A stretch of 64,000 bases of DNA, taken from UBA4744 sp963723165 (GTDB lineage: Bacteria > Actinomycetota > Acidimicrobiia > Spongiisociales > UBA4744). The DNA lies in contig CAVRPP010000008.1 of assembly GCA_963723165.1 (NCBI GenBank), positions 1-64,000 of the forward strand, read 5' to 3'. The notes under the pieces are model-generated. The model made no database searches, was not told where the DNA came from, and saw only the letters and a program-made list of their open reading frames with translations. Position 1 is the stretch's first letter; every line of letters starts with the position of its first letter. Of this stretch, positions 51,257 to 60,936 are shown piece after piece. The position numbers were made by a program, and so were the translations under genes.

Positions 51257-52216
51257 TTACACGGTGAGGACGATCTTCCCGCGGGTGCGTCCGGTTTCGT
51301 AGAGGCGGTGGCCCTCGACCACCTGCTCGAGGGGTAGTTGCCGCTCGATCACCGATCTCAACGCTCCCTCGATGAAGAGGTCACGCAGCGTGCCAAGACC
51401 CTCCTGCGGGTCACCAGAGCCCACCATGAAGTGCGCCCGCCTGCCGGAGCGGCGGAGCGGATTGAGGGCCATGGCCACCAGCACCCCGGGTTTCATGACC
51501 GTGGTCGAGTACACGCCCCCGGGTCGCAGCGCCCTCCGGTAGGCGCCAAAGGAGCCGACCGCCACGGTATCGAAGATCACGTCATACGCGTCCCGGGCGT
51601 CGGTGGGATCGTCACAGGTGTAGTCGATGACCTCGTCTGCGCCTAACGAGCTGACCAGCTCCACGTTGCGGGTGCTACACACCCCGGTCACCTCGGCGCC
51701 GTAATGGTGAGCGAGTTGCACGGCGAAGGTACCCAGGCCCCCCGATGCCCCGATAATCAACACCCGGCGGCCTGCTTCCATACCCCCGATCTTCTGCAAG
51801 AACAACCACGATGAGAGACCCGCGAACGAAAACGCAGCCGCTTCCGCATAGCCGACCTCGGCCGGGATCGTGACAACCGCAGAGGCGTGAACACACAGAT
51901 ACTCGGCATAAGCACCACCCGGCAGACCCGGAGTGATGCCGACCACTCTGTCACCTACCTGCACATCATCGACGCCTTCACCGAGCGCCACCACCTCCCC
52001 GGCCATATCAGTCCCGAGAATCGAGACCTTCGGCCCCAGGATCCCCGAGAACATCCGGCCCTTGAGCTCCCCACTTCGAAAAACGACATCCATCGGGTTC
52101 ACCGAGGTGGCTCGAACCCGAACCTTCACCTCGCCCGCTGACGGGTTCGGCTCGGGAAGTTCAGTCACTCGCAACACCTCCGGCGGTCCGAACCGCTCAT
52201 ACACAACTGCCTGCAC
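51257..52216 (-). CDS. Zinc-independent MDR oxidoreductase (quinone reductase-like)
   Basis: The 319-residue protein belongs to the medium-chain dehydrogenase/reductase family: start QAVVYERFGPPEVLRV, the GroES-like part with GTDMAGEVVALGEGV, Rossmann motif LIIGASGGLGTFAVQLA, and the ending EGHRLYETGRTRGKIVL. Zinc-binding cysteines are absent, so NAD(P)H:quinone or enone reductase activity is likely; substrate unknown. GTG 52216 has GGAAGGAAG 6 bases upstream; the open frame to 52426 adds unrelated residues. Confidence 0.87.
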   Translation of the reverse strand: MQAVVYERFGPPEVLRVTELPEPNPSAGEVKVRVRATSVNPMDVVFRSGELKGRMFSGILGPKVSILGTDMAGEVVALGEGVDDVQVGDRVVGITPGLPGGAYAEYLCVHASAVVTIPAEVGYAEAAAFSFAGLSSWLFLQKIGGMEAGRRVLIIGASGGLGTFAVQLAHHYGAEVTGVCSTRNVELVSSLGADEVIDYTCDDPTDARDAYDVIFDTVAVGSFGAYRRALRPGGVYSTTVMKPGVLVAMALNPLRRSGRRAHFMVGSGDPQEGLGTLRDLFIEGALRSVIERQLPLEQVVEGHRLYETGRTRGKIVLTV

Positions 52217-52528
52217 AGGATCTTCCTTCCATTGGCTCTCACCCACGTTCTCAAACCGTATATGGGCCTGTTGGAGTGGGCCAGGGTCAGACGGCATGAG
52301 TTCGTGCGACCCCTGCAACATGCAACCGAACCCAAGCAGCTTTCCCCCACCGGCAAGCCTCCCCGCAATCGCGACAGCCATCCACCGGTCTGGGTTGCAT
52401 TTACTCCCACGGCGCAAGGCACCCACATCGACAAGTCAGGCGCTGTAGCGCTCATTACCGCAAATGCCTCGGGATCGCCACCTCAGCGCTCCTCGTTTTG
52501 CCGGGCCGCGGTGCGAGAGGTGTGGTCG
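52217..52528 (+). other. Non-coding gap
   Basis: No gene, RNA or clear repeat is seen in these 312 bases. The part next to 52216 should contain the promoter of the oxidoreductase. Confidence 0.4.
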
Positions 52529-52926
52529 TCAAGAGCCAGGGTCGACTGTCAGAAGTGCACAGATGTTGGGCCGCGAGTTTCCAGTGCATGCCCTGTAATC
52601 GCCCGGTGCAGCTTCGCCGGGGATCAAGATCACGTCGGGTCCGGCACCACCGATACCAATGTCGGGTATTTCGACATCCATGGATTCGGCTTTGTAGCTC
52701 TCCGGGTTTCTTCCGTCGTCCGGGAAGAAGACAGAAACCGGGTCGCCGGCCTGCACCCGGGAAGGTTGGACGATGATCAACTCGGACCGGACTTCTGCGG
52801 CAGCGTCGAACGGCCCAAAGGTCCTGCCCGTTACCGGGGCACCACTGTTTGAGGTTTCACAGGCGGCGGCGAGGCCAAGGTCAAAGCAACAGCGACGATT
52901 CTGAGGCTGCTGCTTCTCACCTGCAT
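52529..52926 (-). pseudogene. Lipoprotein gene broken by a 1-base frameshift
   Basis: From ATG 52926 the frame encodes a signal start (QVRSSSLRIVAVALTLA), then shifts. The rest continues in another frame as GLAAACETSNSGAPVTG, whose AAAC is a lipobox, and runs on (FDAAAEVRSELIIVQPS, AGDPVSVFFPDDGRNPE, GGAGPDVILIPGEAAPG) to the stop at 52529. Adding one G to the GG near 52873 joins the parts into one lipoprotein of about 132 residues. The mature part holds two further cysteines (ACTGNSRPNIC). Function unknown. It may be a real pseudogene or an assembly error. Confidence 0.6.
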
Positions 52927-53084
52927 GTGAAAAGCCCAGGTTCGATAACGGATGGTGCGCGCCTCTTCAACAACTCCTGATCGGCAACGAATAACCCTCG
53001 CCGCGAGCAACTAGTCCCGTGCGGAAACGAGCATCTCGCCTACCCGTGCATGCCGGTACAAATCGAGCACAGTAGGGGCAGAAT

Positions 53085-53588
53085 ATGGACGTGGGTATGA
53101 CGATTCGGGCTATCGGTGGGGAGGAATGGCCGCAGTGGCGGAGTCTTCGTCTTCGTGCCCTCGCCGATTCCCCGGATGCTTTCCGAGCGACCCTCGACGA
53201 GGAGATCAATCAACCCGACGAATGGTGGGCGGAGATCATCGGGCAAACCGCAGAGCATCCCCATGGCGGCCTGTGGGTGGCGGAGATCGACGGGGAAGCA
53301 GTCGGGATGCTTTTCGGTCGTATCGACCGTGAAGGTCGCGTGCTCTCTGTCGGAGCAATGTGGGTATCCCCACACGTGCGCCGACTCGGGGTCGGAGGCG
53401 GACTGCTCCAAGCTGCCTTTGAGTGGGCAAAAGGAGTGGGTGCCGGTCGGGCCGAACTCTGGGTTACCGAAGGGAACTCGATCGCTCAATCGTTCTACAC
53501 ACATGCGGGGTTCCAACCCACACCAGAGGCACAGCCACTGCGTCAAGGCTCACACATAATCGTCAACAGGCTCACATCTGGCCTGTAG
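53085..53588 (+). CDS. GNAT-family N-acetyltransferase
   Basis: The 167-residue protein has the acetyl-CoA-binding motif A as VSPHVRRLGVGGGLLQAA, preceded by strand GMLFGRIDREGRVLSVGAMW, and motif B region NSIAQSFYTHAGFQPT. GNAT enzymes acetylate amines of proteins or small molecules; the substrate is not predictable. ATG 53085 has AGGGGC upstream; ATG 53097 is an alternative. Confidence 0.88.
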   Translation: MDVGMTIRAIGGEEWPQWRSLRLRALADSPDAFRATLDEEINQPDEWWAEIIGQTAEHPHGGLWVAEIDGEAVGMLFGRIDREGRVLSVGAMWVSPHVRRLGVGGGLLQAAFEWAKGVGAGRAELWVTEGNSIAQSFYTHAGFQPTPEAQPLRQGSHIIVNRLTSGL

Positions 53589-53610
53589 CCGCCCGCACAT
53601 CGACGTCCGC

Positions 53611-54063
53611 CTAGACGCGGCCTTTTCTCCGCATCGCCCGTTGCATCTCGCGTTTCTGCTGCTTCTCTTTGAGGGCATGACGCTTGTCGTAGCGGGCCTT
53701 ACCGCGGCCCAGCCCCAACTCGACTTTGGCCTTACCCTCTTTGAAGTACATGCTCATCGGGACAAACGTGAGTCCCCGTTCTGCCACTTTGGACGCAGTT
53801 CTTTCGATCTCCCGTTTGTGCAGCAACAGTTTCCGTTCTCGTTCGGGGTGATGTCCGCCTTCCCGCGAGAACGAATAGGGGGCAATGTAGGAACCGATCA
53901 ACCAGGCCTCACCATCACGGAACATCACGTAGGAGTCCTTGAGGTTGGCATTGCCGGCCCGCAAACTCTTGACCTCCGATCCCTGCAAAACGAGGCCTGC
54001 CTCAAAGGTCTCCGTGATCTGATAGTCGTGCCTCGCCCGGCGATTGGTCGTTATGGCCTTCAT
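53611..54063 (-). CDS. smpB: SsrA-binding protein SmpB
   Basis: SmpB carries tmRNA into stalled ribosomes. The 150-residue protein has ITTNRRARHDYQITETFEAG, the tmRNA-binding LVLQGSEVKSLRAG, the LTFVPMSMYFKEGKAKVEL strand and a basic C-terminal tail (YDKRHALKEKQQKREMQRAM) that probes the mRNA channel. The ATG overlaps the stop of the M23 gene (ATGA). Last gene of ftsE-ftsX-M23-smpB, a common actinobacterial order. ssrA is 6 kb away. Confidence 0.96.
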   Translation of the reverse strand: MKAITTNRRARHDYQITETFEAGLVLQGSEVKSLRAGNANLKDSYVMFRDGEAWLIGSYIAPYSFSREGGHHPERERKLLLHKREIERTASKVAERGLTFVPMSMYFKEGKAKVELGLGRGKARYDKRHALKEKQQKREMQRAMRRKGRV

Positions 54064-55250
54064 GACAGATACTTCATCGGGTCGACCGGGGTACCCCACT
54101 CCCTGGTTTCGAAGTGAAGATGGGGCCCGGTGCAATACCCGGTACATCCCACGTACCCGATCACATCGCCCCGGCTTACCCGCTGGCCCTCCGAAACGAG
54201 GATCGAGCTTTGGTGGGCATACAGGGTGCTGAGACCCCCGCCATGGTCGATGACCACGGCACGTCCATAGCCTCCCCAGGTCCGGGCCATGATCACCGTC
54301 CCCGACTCGGCGGCCATGATGGCGGTTCCTGCCCCGGCGTTGAGGTCGAGGCCGGTATGCAGCTTCCTGGTTCCGAAGATCGGATGCACCCGGTAACCAA
54401 ATCCAGAGCCAACGGAGGCATTGACGGGCCAGCCGATGAGGCCCGGGCTATCACCACCACTTGACTGTTTGGCTGCCAGCTCGGCTGCAATCTGGTCGGA
54501 TTCCTTCTCGAGGGCAGACACCTCACCCTCATACTCCGCAATGTCCTGATTGACCCTGGCCAACAGAGCGCTGGCGCTCTCCAACTCTGCTGCAACTTCG
54601 TTGCGGCGAGAATCGACTTCGGCCTTGTACTGCTCCAGTTCGCTTCGCTGGGATTCAAGGCCGGCCAGCAGTTCCTCGGTTTCGGCCTGGCGAGCCTCGA
54701 CCTCCTGACGTTGTCGTTCTTCCTGGGAACGAAGCACCTCGAGAGAGTTGATCAACGCTTCACTGTCTTCGATAACTTCCTCGGCGTAAACCAGCCCGAG
54801 TTCGACTTCCGACACGTCGGCCGTGGTGAACACCAATGAGGAAATGGCAGCTCCGCCTTCCATGTAGAGCTCCACTGCCCGTTCCCGCACCAAGGATCGG
54901 GTCTCGCGTACCTCCAGCTGGAGCACAGCGAGCTGCATCTTGAGATCGGTTATCTGCTCGCCAATATCGACGAGGACGAGTTCGGTTGCGGCGATCGACG
55001 TCTCGACGTTATTGAGACGGCCTTCTGCTTCGGCCAGCTGTGCCCTCACCTCGACCATCCGCTCTTCCGCACCAGCCAGTTCTGCCTGGACGGCTACTCG
55101 CTCACCGTTTTGCGCGGCGATCCGGGCGTTGAGGTCCTTGATTTCTTGCTCGATGGCATTGAGGCGTTCCTCAGACGACTGCGCCAGGCCGGGAGCGGCG
55201 GAAACCAGGAAAAGGGCTCCGACCAGAAGCAGCGGAGCGAGGCGGCGCAC
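54060..55250 (-). CDS. Coiled-coil M23 peptidoglycan endopeptidase, FtsEX partner
   Basis: The 396-residue protein has a signal peptide (RRLAPLLLVGALFLVSAAPGLAQ), a long coiled coil (about residues 25-255, e.g. EERLNAIEQEIKDLNARI) and a C-terminal M23 domain with all zinc and catalytic residues: TRKLHTGLDLN (HxxxD), STLYAHQSS and GPHLHFETRE (HxH). This is the EnvC/RipC-type layout, in which FtsEX pulls on the coiled coil to open the hydrolase at division. The gene starts 2 bases after ftsX, which supports that link. Unlike the protein at 6990 it looks active. Confidence 0.92.
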   Translation of the reverse strand: MRRLAPLLLVGALFLVSAAPGLAQSSEERLNAIEQEIKDLNARIAAQNGERVAVQAELAGAEERMVEVRAQLAEAEGRLNNVETSIAATELVLVDIGEQITDLKMQLAVLQLEVRETRSLVRERAVELYMEGGAAISSLVFTTADVSEVELGLVYAEEVIEDSEALINSLEVLRSQEERQRQEVEARQAETEELLAGLESQRSELEQYKAEVDSRRNEVAAELESASALLARVNQDIAEYEGEVSALEKESDQIAAELAAKQSSGGDSPGLIGWPVNASVGSGFGYRVHPIFGTRKLHTGLDLNAGAGTAIMAAESGTVIMARTWGGYGRAVVIDHGGGLSTLYAHQSSILVSEGQRVSRGDVIGYVGCTGYCTGPHLHFETREWGTPVDPMKYLS

Positions 55251-55252
55251 AA

Positions 55253-56128
55253 CTACACCTTGAGGAAACGGCGGAGGCCGAAGGCGCTACCGACGATTCC
55301 TGCTGCGGCTCCAAAAAACAGGATGAGAATCCCCCACTGCACGAGGAAGTCGGTGCCGACCGAGAGGCGGATGAAGAAATCGTCGGGTTCCAGCCCGGCC
55401 AGGAAGCTGTGGCCTGCCCACACCGCCGCCACGGCCAACACCGCCCCGACAAAACCTTGCAGCATGCCCTCCAAGAGAAAAGGAATCCGAATGAACCAAT
55501 TGCTGGCGCCAACGAGTTTCATGACGCTCACTTCGTCACGGCGTGCATAGATGGCCATCCGGATCGTATTCGCTATCAGCACAACCGACGCAACGCCGAG
55601 CAGTATCGCCAGGCCCAGCCCGAGGGCATTGAGAATGCTGCTGATGTTCGAGAGTTGATCAAACCGCTCGCCGGCTGTAACGGTTTTGCGGACGGCTGAA
55701 TTGTCCAACAACCGGAACGTGATGTCGCGGTAGAAGTCGACGTTGGTCAATTTGATGCGGATCGAGGACGGCAGAATCGAGGCATCTGTTTCCTCGAGCA
55801 AGGCGGGTTGATCAGCAAACATCTCATTGAACTCGAGCCAGGCGCAGGTCTTGTCGCAGAAAGAAGTCTCCTGAACCTCGTCCCATGACTGGATCTCCCT
55901 TTGCAGATCCAGCTGGGCGGCTTGCGAGACGTCGTCCTTCATGAAGACGACCACGTGAACGCCTTCCTGCCACCTGGTGGTGTTGACCTGAAACAACTCG
56001 TTGACCACCAGCGCTCCGAAAGCCAATGTCAGCGACACAAAAACGGCCAGAATCGCCGCGGCGACAACCAGGGCATTGCGGCGCAAGCTCTGGAATGCCT
56101 GGCGGACGAGATAGGTGGCCCGGCTCAC
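55253..56128 (-). CDS. ftsX: Cell division protein FtsX
   Basis: The 291-residue membrane protein has one N-terminal helix (ALVVAAAILAVFVSLTLAFG), an external domain of about 120 residues with a Cys pair (SFCDKTCAWLEF) that could form a disulfide, and three C-terminal helices of the FtsX fold, with the SVMKLVGASNWFIRIPFLLEG block. It transmits ATPase motion from FtsE to the periplasmic hydrolase. GTG start overlaps ftsE by 4 bases. Confidence 0.94.
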   Translation of the reverse strand: MSRATYLVRQAFQSLRRNALVVAAAILAVFVSLTLAFGALVVNELFQVNTTRWQEGVHVVVFMKDDVSQAAQLDLQREIQSWDEVQETSFCDKTCAWLEFNEMFADQPALLEETDASILPSSIRIKLTNVDFYRDITFRLLDNSAVRKTVTAGERFDQLSNISSILNALGLGLAILLGVASVVLIANTIRMAIYARRDEVSVMKLVGASNWFIRIPFLLEGMLQGFVGAVLAVAAVWAGHSFLAGLEPDDFFIRLSVGTDFLVQWGILILFFGAAAGIVGSAFGLRRFLKV

Positions 56129-56943
56129 GTCGACGGCTCCGACTCCGGAACTTCGACCGTTTCCCGGCCCTCCGGTACCGGTGGAGGCGCGGGTGGCCCT
56201 TCCACCTTGGGGGATTCTTTCACCGGCGGCGACGGCTTGCCGGGATCGTTGTCATCTGCTCCGAAGCTCTCGTACCTTCCCCGGCTCTGGTCGCGGACTA
56301 CCCGCCCCCGCTCCAATTGGACGACCCGGCGGCGCATGGCATCAACGATGGCATGGTCGTGGGTAGCCATCAACACTGTTGTGCCCGTGCGATTGATCCG
56401 GTCGAGGATCCTCATAATGCCGACCGAGGTGGCCGGATCGAGGTTGCCGGTCGGCTCATCGGCCAGCAGGATGGGGGGTCGATTCACGAACGCCCTGGCG
56501 ACGGAGACTCGTTGCTGCTCTCCACCCGACAACTGCAGTGGGTAACGATCACCTTTTGTGGCCAGACCCACCAATTCCAGAACCTGGGCCACCTGGCGGT
56601 TGATGACCGACTTCGGCCGCCCCAGCACTTCGAGAGCAAAAGCGACGTTCTCAGAGACGGTCCGGTTGGGGAGTAGTTTGAAGTCCTGAAAGACCGTTCC
56701 AATCGACCGACGCAGATTCGGGACCTTCCAGCTCGGCATCTTGGTGATGTCCTTGCCTGCCACCCAGATCTTGCCGCGAGTGGTGTGCTCTTCCCTCAGC
56801 ATCAATCGAATCAGCGTCGACTTGCCGGACCCCGAAGGCCCAACCATGAATACGAATTCACCCTTCTGGACGTCGAGGCTGATATCGCGCAGGGCGACAA
56901 TTCCGCCTTCGTAGACCTTGGTGACTTCTTCGAGAAGAATCAT
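56125..56943 (-). CDS. ftsE: Cell division ATP-binding protein FtsE with C-terminal extension
   Basis: FtsE is the ATPase of the FtsEX complex. Motifs: Walker A MVGPSGSGKSTLIRLML, signature LSGGEQQRVSVARAFVN, Walker B ILLADEPTGNLDP and H-loop LMATHDHAIV. Core length is about 228 residues; a further 45-residue acidic, proline-rich tail (GKPSPPVKESPKVEGPPAP) is extra and could be a flexible protein-binding arm. It lies 114 bases after prfB. Confidence 0.94.
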   Translation of the reverse strand: MILLEEVTKVYEGGIVALRDISLDVQKGEFVFMVGPSGSGKSTLIRLMLREEHTTRGKIWVAGKDITKMPSWKVPNLRRSIGTVFQDFKLLPNRTVSENVAFALEVLGRPKSVINRQVAQVLELVGLATKGDRYPLQLSGGEQQRVSVARAFVNRPPILLADEPTGNLDPATSVGIMRILDRINRTGTTVLMATHDHAIVDAMRRRVVQLERGRVVRDQSRGRYESFGADDNDPGKPSPPVKESPKVEGPPAPPPVPEGRETVEVPESEPST

Positions 56944-57057
56944 CGGAACAACACACCTCAGTGGGGATTCCGCGAGCGGAAAAGCCCATCGATTTCTGCT
57001 TGCCCCTACTCCGCCGCGCCGCCCGTCAGGTTACCAGTGGCCCGATACCATCAGTAA

Positions 57058-58192
57058 TCAATCCGGAGGCAATTCACCGCCGACCTGCTCTTGCCGCTCG
57101 CGTCTCCACTGCAAGTACGCCTCGACGAACGCATCGAGGTCGCCGTCGAGAACACCCTGGACGTTTCCGACTTCGAGATTCGTGCGAAGGTCCTTGATCA
57201 TCTGGTATGGCTGAAGCACATACGAACGGATTTGCCTGCCCCAGGCTGCTTCGTCCTGGTCTCCACGTATCTCATCGAGGTGCTTCATGCGTTCTTTCCG
57301 CGCCAATTCGGCCAACCGGGCTTTGAGGATGGCCATGGCGCGGGCCCGGTTCTGCAGTTGCGAGCGTTCTGCCTGGCACACCACCACAACCCCGGTGGGC
57401 AGGTGGGTCAGGCGGACCGCCGAGTCGGTGACGTTGACGTGTTGGCCACCCGCCCCTTGCGAGCGAAATGTCTCCACCCGGAGATCGTCCGCATTTACCT
57501 CTACGTCTTCTTCCTCTACCTCCGGGATGACGTCAACACCGGCAAACGACGTGTGACGCCGGGAGGCGGCATCAAAGGGACTGATCCGGACCAAGCGGTG
57601 CACTCCCCGCTCCCCTTCGAGCGCCCCGTACGCGTGTGTACCCGAGACGGTGAGCGTTGCGGACTTGATGCCTGCTTCGTCACCGGCGGTGATTTCGTCC
57701 ACTTCAACGTCGAAACCCTTGTCGTCGAGGTACCGGAGATACATGCGAAGCATCATTTCGGCCCAGTCCTGGGCGTCGACCCCGCCGGCCCCGGCGTGCA
57801 CGCTGAAGATTGCCGCATGGTCGTCGTACGGACCGAAGTAGAGCGACTCCAGTTCGAGCTGGGAGAGCTCCTTCTCGATCGCTCGGAACTCCTCGGACAC
57901 CTCTTCGGCTAGGGCAGGATCGTCCTCTTCAACGGCCAGCTCCAACAGGACCTCACCATCGTCGAGGGTGGCGGCGGTTTGTGTCGCCTTGCTGATGATC
58001 TGTTCATAGCGAGCAAGTTTTCGGTTCACCTCAGTCGCTCGCTTCGGATCTTCCCACAACTCGGGCGTGGAGGCTTCCTTGCGGAGGTCGGCTAACTCGC
58101 GTTCTTTCTGGTCGACGTCAAAGGAACCTCCGGGCATCATCGAGCCGGGCACGCAGGTCTTTCAGCAATGCGTGGAGATCATTCGGAGTCAT
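57058..58192 (-). CDS. prfB: Peptide chain release factor 2, with programmed +1 frameshift
   Basis: RF2 reads UGA and UAA stops. The short first frame starts at ATG 58192 and encodes 24 residues (TPNDLHALLKDLRARLD, then DARRFL) up to an in-frame TGA at 58120-58118. The main frame runs from 58119 to 57058 (353 residues) after skipping base 58120. Main-frame motifs are SPF (RISPFDAASRR), which recognises the stop codon, and GGQ (SQGAGGQHVNVT), which triggers hydrolysis. The total of 377 residues matches the family. An apparent ATG at 58152 in the main frame is not the true start. ftsE follows on the same strand. Confidence 0.95.
58116..58132 (-). promoter_or_regulatory. RF2 autoregulatory frameshift site
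   Basis: Minus-strand reading CGGAGGTTCCTTTGACG: an internal Shine-Dalgarno (GGAGG) lies 3 bases before CTT TGA C. When RF2 is scarce the ribosome pauses at UGA and slips +1 on CUU, making more RF2. All known parts are present. Confidence 0.93.
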
Positions 58193-58258
58193 AGCGGTGG
58201 GGATGGTAATCAGTTATCGGCCATCAGTTGGCTGCGACGGAGACCTACAACCGGACGG

Positions 58259-60895
58259 TCAGGCGACCGCGCCGTGACACTTCTTGTATTTCTTGCCCGA
58301 ACCGCACGGACAGGGGTCGTTCCGGCCGATCTTGTCTGAGACGGCCTGGCGGACCGAGGTACCGCCGGCCGCGGCAGCTTGGGCTTGGACACGGAGTTGT
58401 TCCTGCTTGGCCTTTTCGGCCTCCTGGGCGACCTGAACGTGGAAGAGATAGCGCACAGAATCACGCTTCACGGAATCGACGAGGTCGGCAAAAAGGTCAA
58501 AGCCTTCCCGCTGATACTCAACCAGGGGGTCGCGTTGCCCCATCGCCCGCAGCCCGATACCCGCTCGCATGTAATCCATTTCGGCAAGATGCTCGCGCCA
58601 CTTGTTGTCGATGACCGAGAGCACCACCGTCTTCTCGATCTTGCGCAGCACCTCCGACCCGAGTTCCTGTTCGCGCCCGACATACACGGAGTGTGCTTCC
58701 TTAACTGCTGCATCAACAACATCGGACGCATCCACCCCGCGATCGTCGGCAATCGCCTCACGATCCAGCTCGGTCGGATACAGGACCGTGAGTTGACGGA
58801 TGAGTTCGTCCCAATCCCAATCCCGGGGCGATGCCTCGCCGAGGATGTCTCCGACCGTATCCGCGGTCGTGGAGGTGATCCACTCCTGAGCGAGATCCTC
58901 ACCTTTCTCTCCAAGCAGGATCCCGTTTCGCCACGCATAGATGACCTCACGCTGGCGGTTCATGACTTCGTCGTATTTGAGGACGTTCTTGCGAATCTCG
59001 AAGTTCTGCGATTCCACCTGCGCCTGAGCGCGTTCAATGGCCCGGCTGACCATCTTCGCCTCAATGGGCACATCGTCCGGTATCCGCAGTCGTTCCATGA
59101 TTGCCGTCACACGGTCCTTGGCGAAGCGCCGCATGAGGTCGTCGTCGAGGGAAAGGTAGAACCTCGATTCCCCAGGATCGCCCTGACGCCCCGACCGGCC
59201 GCGCAGCTGATTATCGATGCGCCGCGATTCGTGACGCTCGGTGCCGACCACATAGAGGCCGCCGGTAGCAAGAATCTTGTCGCGCTCGGCCGAGCTTTCG
59301 GCGGAGAACCGATCGAAAGCGGTCGAGAAGGCCTCCTGGTACTCGGCGCCGCCCTCGACCAGGCCGGCTCCTTGCATCTCCTGTTTCGCCAGTGCCTCCG
59401 GGTTACCACCCAACATGATGTCGACACCGCGGCCGGCCATATTGGTGGCGACGGTCACCGCGCCGAACCGTCCGGCCTGGGCAATGATCTGGGCCTCCCG
59501 AGCGTGCTGCTTGGCATTGAGCACCTCATGAGGAACACCCCTTTTGGATAACTCCCGCGACAGCCGCTCCGACTTCTCGATGGAAACCGTGCCCAACAGC
59601 ACGGGCTGGCCGCTTTGGTGCCGGGCGACGATATCTTCCGTCACCGCGTCGAATTTCGCCGACTCGGTCTTGTAGACCAAATCGGGCTGATCAATCCTGA
59701 CAAGCGGACGGTTAGTAGGTACTTCAACTACCTCTAGCGAGTAGATCTGCGCAAACTCAGCCGCCTCGGTCTTGGCAGTGCCGGTCATCCCGGCGAGCTT
59801 GTCGTACATCCGGAAGAAGTTCTGCAAGGTGATGGTGGCGAGTGTTTGGTTCTCTTCCTTGATCTTCACGCCCTCTTTGGCCTCAATCGCTTGATGAAGG
59901 CCCTCGGAATACCGACGGCCGTCGAGGACCCGGCCGGTGAACTCGTCGACGATCTTTATCTCGCCCTGATCGATGAGATAGTCGACATCCTTGAGGTACA
60001 ACTCCTTGGCCCGTAAGGCGGCGTCGAGGTGGTGAACGAGATCAACCGACGCAAAGTCGTACATGTTCTCGACCCCGAGAAGGTGCTCGACGCGGGCTAC
60101 GCCCTCTTCCGTCGTGAGCACCTGACGCTTACCCTCATCAACTTCATAGTCGGCGTCGCGTCGTAGTCGGGAGACAATCCTGGAGAAATCGCGATACCAC
60201 TTCACCGTCTCCGATACCCGTCCGCTGATGATCAACGGTGTTCGGGCTTCATCGACCAGGATGGAGTCGACCTCGTCGACGATGGCGAAGTCATAGCCGC
60301 GATGCACCAGATCGTCGGGTGCCATGGCCATGTTGTCGCGTAAGTAGTCGAACCCGTATTCGTTGTTGGTCCCGTAGGTGATGTCTGCCGCGTAGGCAGG
60401 CCGGCGTTCGGCCGGCGTCAATCCTGCCTGGATGAGTCCGACGGTGAGTCCCAGAAAGCGATGAATGCCGCCCATCCAGGCGGCGTCACGTGCGGCCAGG
60501 TAGTCGTTGACCGTAACCAGGTGCACGCCCTTCCCGGTGAGAGCGTTCAAATAGGACGGCATCGTGGAGACGAGGGTCTTGCCTTCACCGGTCTTCATCT
60601 CGGCGATCATTCCCCGGTGCAGGGCACCGGCACCGACGACCTGAACATCGAAATGCCGTTGCCCGAGCACCCGCTGGGCTGCTTCCCGAACGACCGCATA
60701 CGCCTCGGCTTCGATGTCGTCCACGGTCTCGCCATCGGCCAAGCGAGCTCTGAATTGGTCAGTCTTGGCACGCAACTCTGCGTCGGTCAGTGGCGAAACC
60801 GAAGACTCCAGTTCGTTTACTCGTTCAACCAGGGCCTCGAGGTCCCGCAACATGCGCGTTTCACCGGCGCGGAGGACTTTGGTAATCAACGACAT
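58259..60895 (-). CDS. secA: Preprotein translocase ATPase SecA
   Basis: SecA drives unfolded proteins through SecYEG. The 878-residue protein has Walker A MKTGEGKTLVSTMP, Walker B IVDEVDSILVDEARTPL, the QLRGRSGRQGDPGES block and a C-terminal zinc motif CPCGSGKKYKKCHG that binds SecB or phospholipids. Only one secA is in the window. It lies 67 bases upstream of prfB on the same strand. Confidence 0.97.
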   Translation of the reverse strand: MSLITKVLRAGETRMLRDLEALVERVNELESSVSPLTDAELRAKTDQFRARLADGETVDDIEAEAYAVVREAAQRVLGQRHFDVQVVGAGALHRGMIAEMKTGEGKTLVSTMPSYLNALTGKGVHLVTVNDYLAARDAAWMGGIHRFLGLTVGLIQAGLTPAERRPAYAADITYGTNNEYGFDYLRDNMAMAPDDLVHRGYDFAIVDEVDSILVDEARTPLIISGRVSETVKWYRDFSRIVSRLRRDADYEVDEGKRQVLTTEEGVARVEHLLGVENMYDFASVDLVHHLDAALRAKELYLKDVDYLIDQGEIKIVDEFTGRVLDGRRYSEGLHQAIEAKEGVKIKEENQTLATITLQNFFRMYDKLAGMTGTAKTEAAEFAQIYSLEVVEVPTNRPLVRIDQPDLVYKTESAKFDAVTEDIVARHQSGQPVLLGTVSIEKSERLSRELSKRGVPHEVLNAKQHAREAQIIAQAGRFGAVTVATNMAGRGVDIMLGGNPEALAKQEMQGAGLVEGGAEYQEAFSTAFDRFSAESSAERDKILATGGLYVVGTERHESRRIDNQLRGRSGRQGDPGESRFYLSLDDDLMRRFAKDRVTAIMERLRIPDDVPIEAKMVSRAIERAQAQVESQNFEIRKNVLKYDEVMNRQREVIYAWRNGILLGEKGEDLAQEWITSTTADTVGDILGEASPRDWDWDELIRQLTVLYPTELDREAIADDRGVDASDVVDAAVKEAHSVYVGREQELGSEVLRKIEKTVVLSVIDNKWREHLAEMDYMRAGIGLRAMGQRDPLVEYQREGFDLFADLVDSVKRDSVRYLFHVQVAQEAEKAKQEQLRVQAQAAAAGGTSVRQAVSDKIGRNDPCPCGSGKKYKKCHGAVA

Positions 60896-60936
60896 AGGAA
60901 CCTCATGATATCGAGAGGTCGTGCTAGCAGTGGCAA

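Noticed and set aside
52165..52455. A 96-residue minus-strand frame upstream of the MDR gene
   Set aside because: No start signal and cysteine/arginine-rich composition typical of a shadow frame; it overlaps the MDR start.
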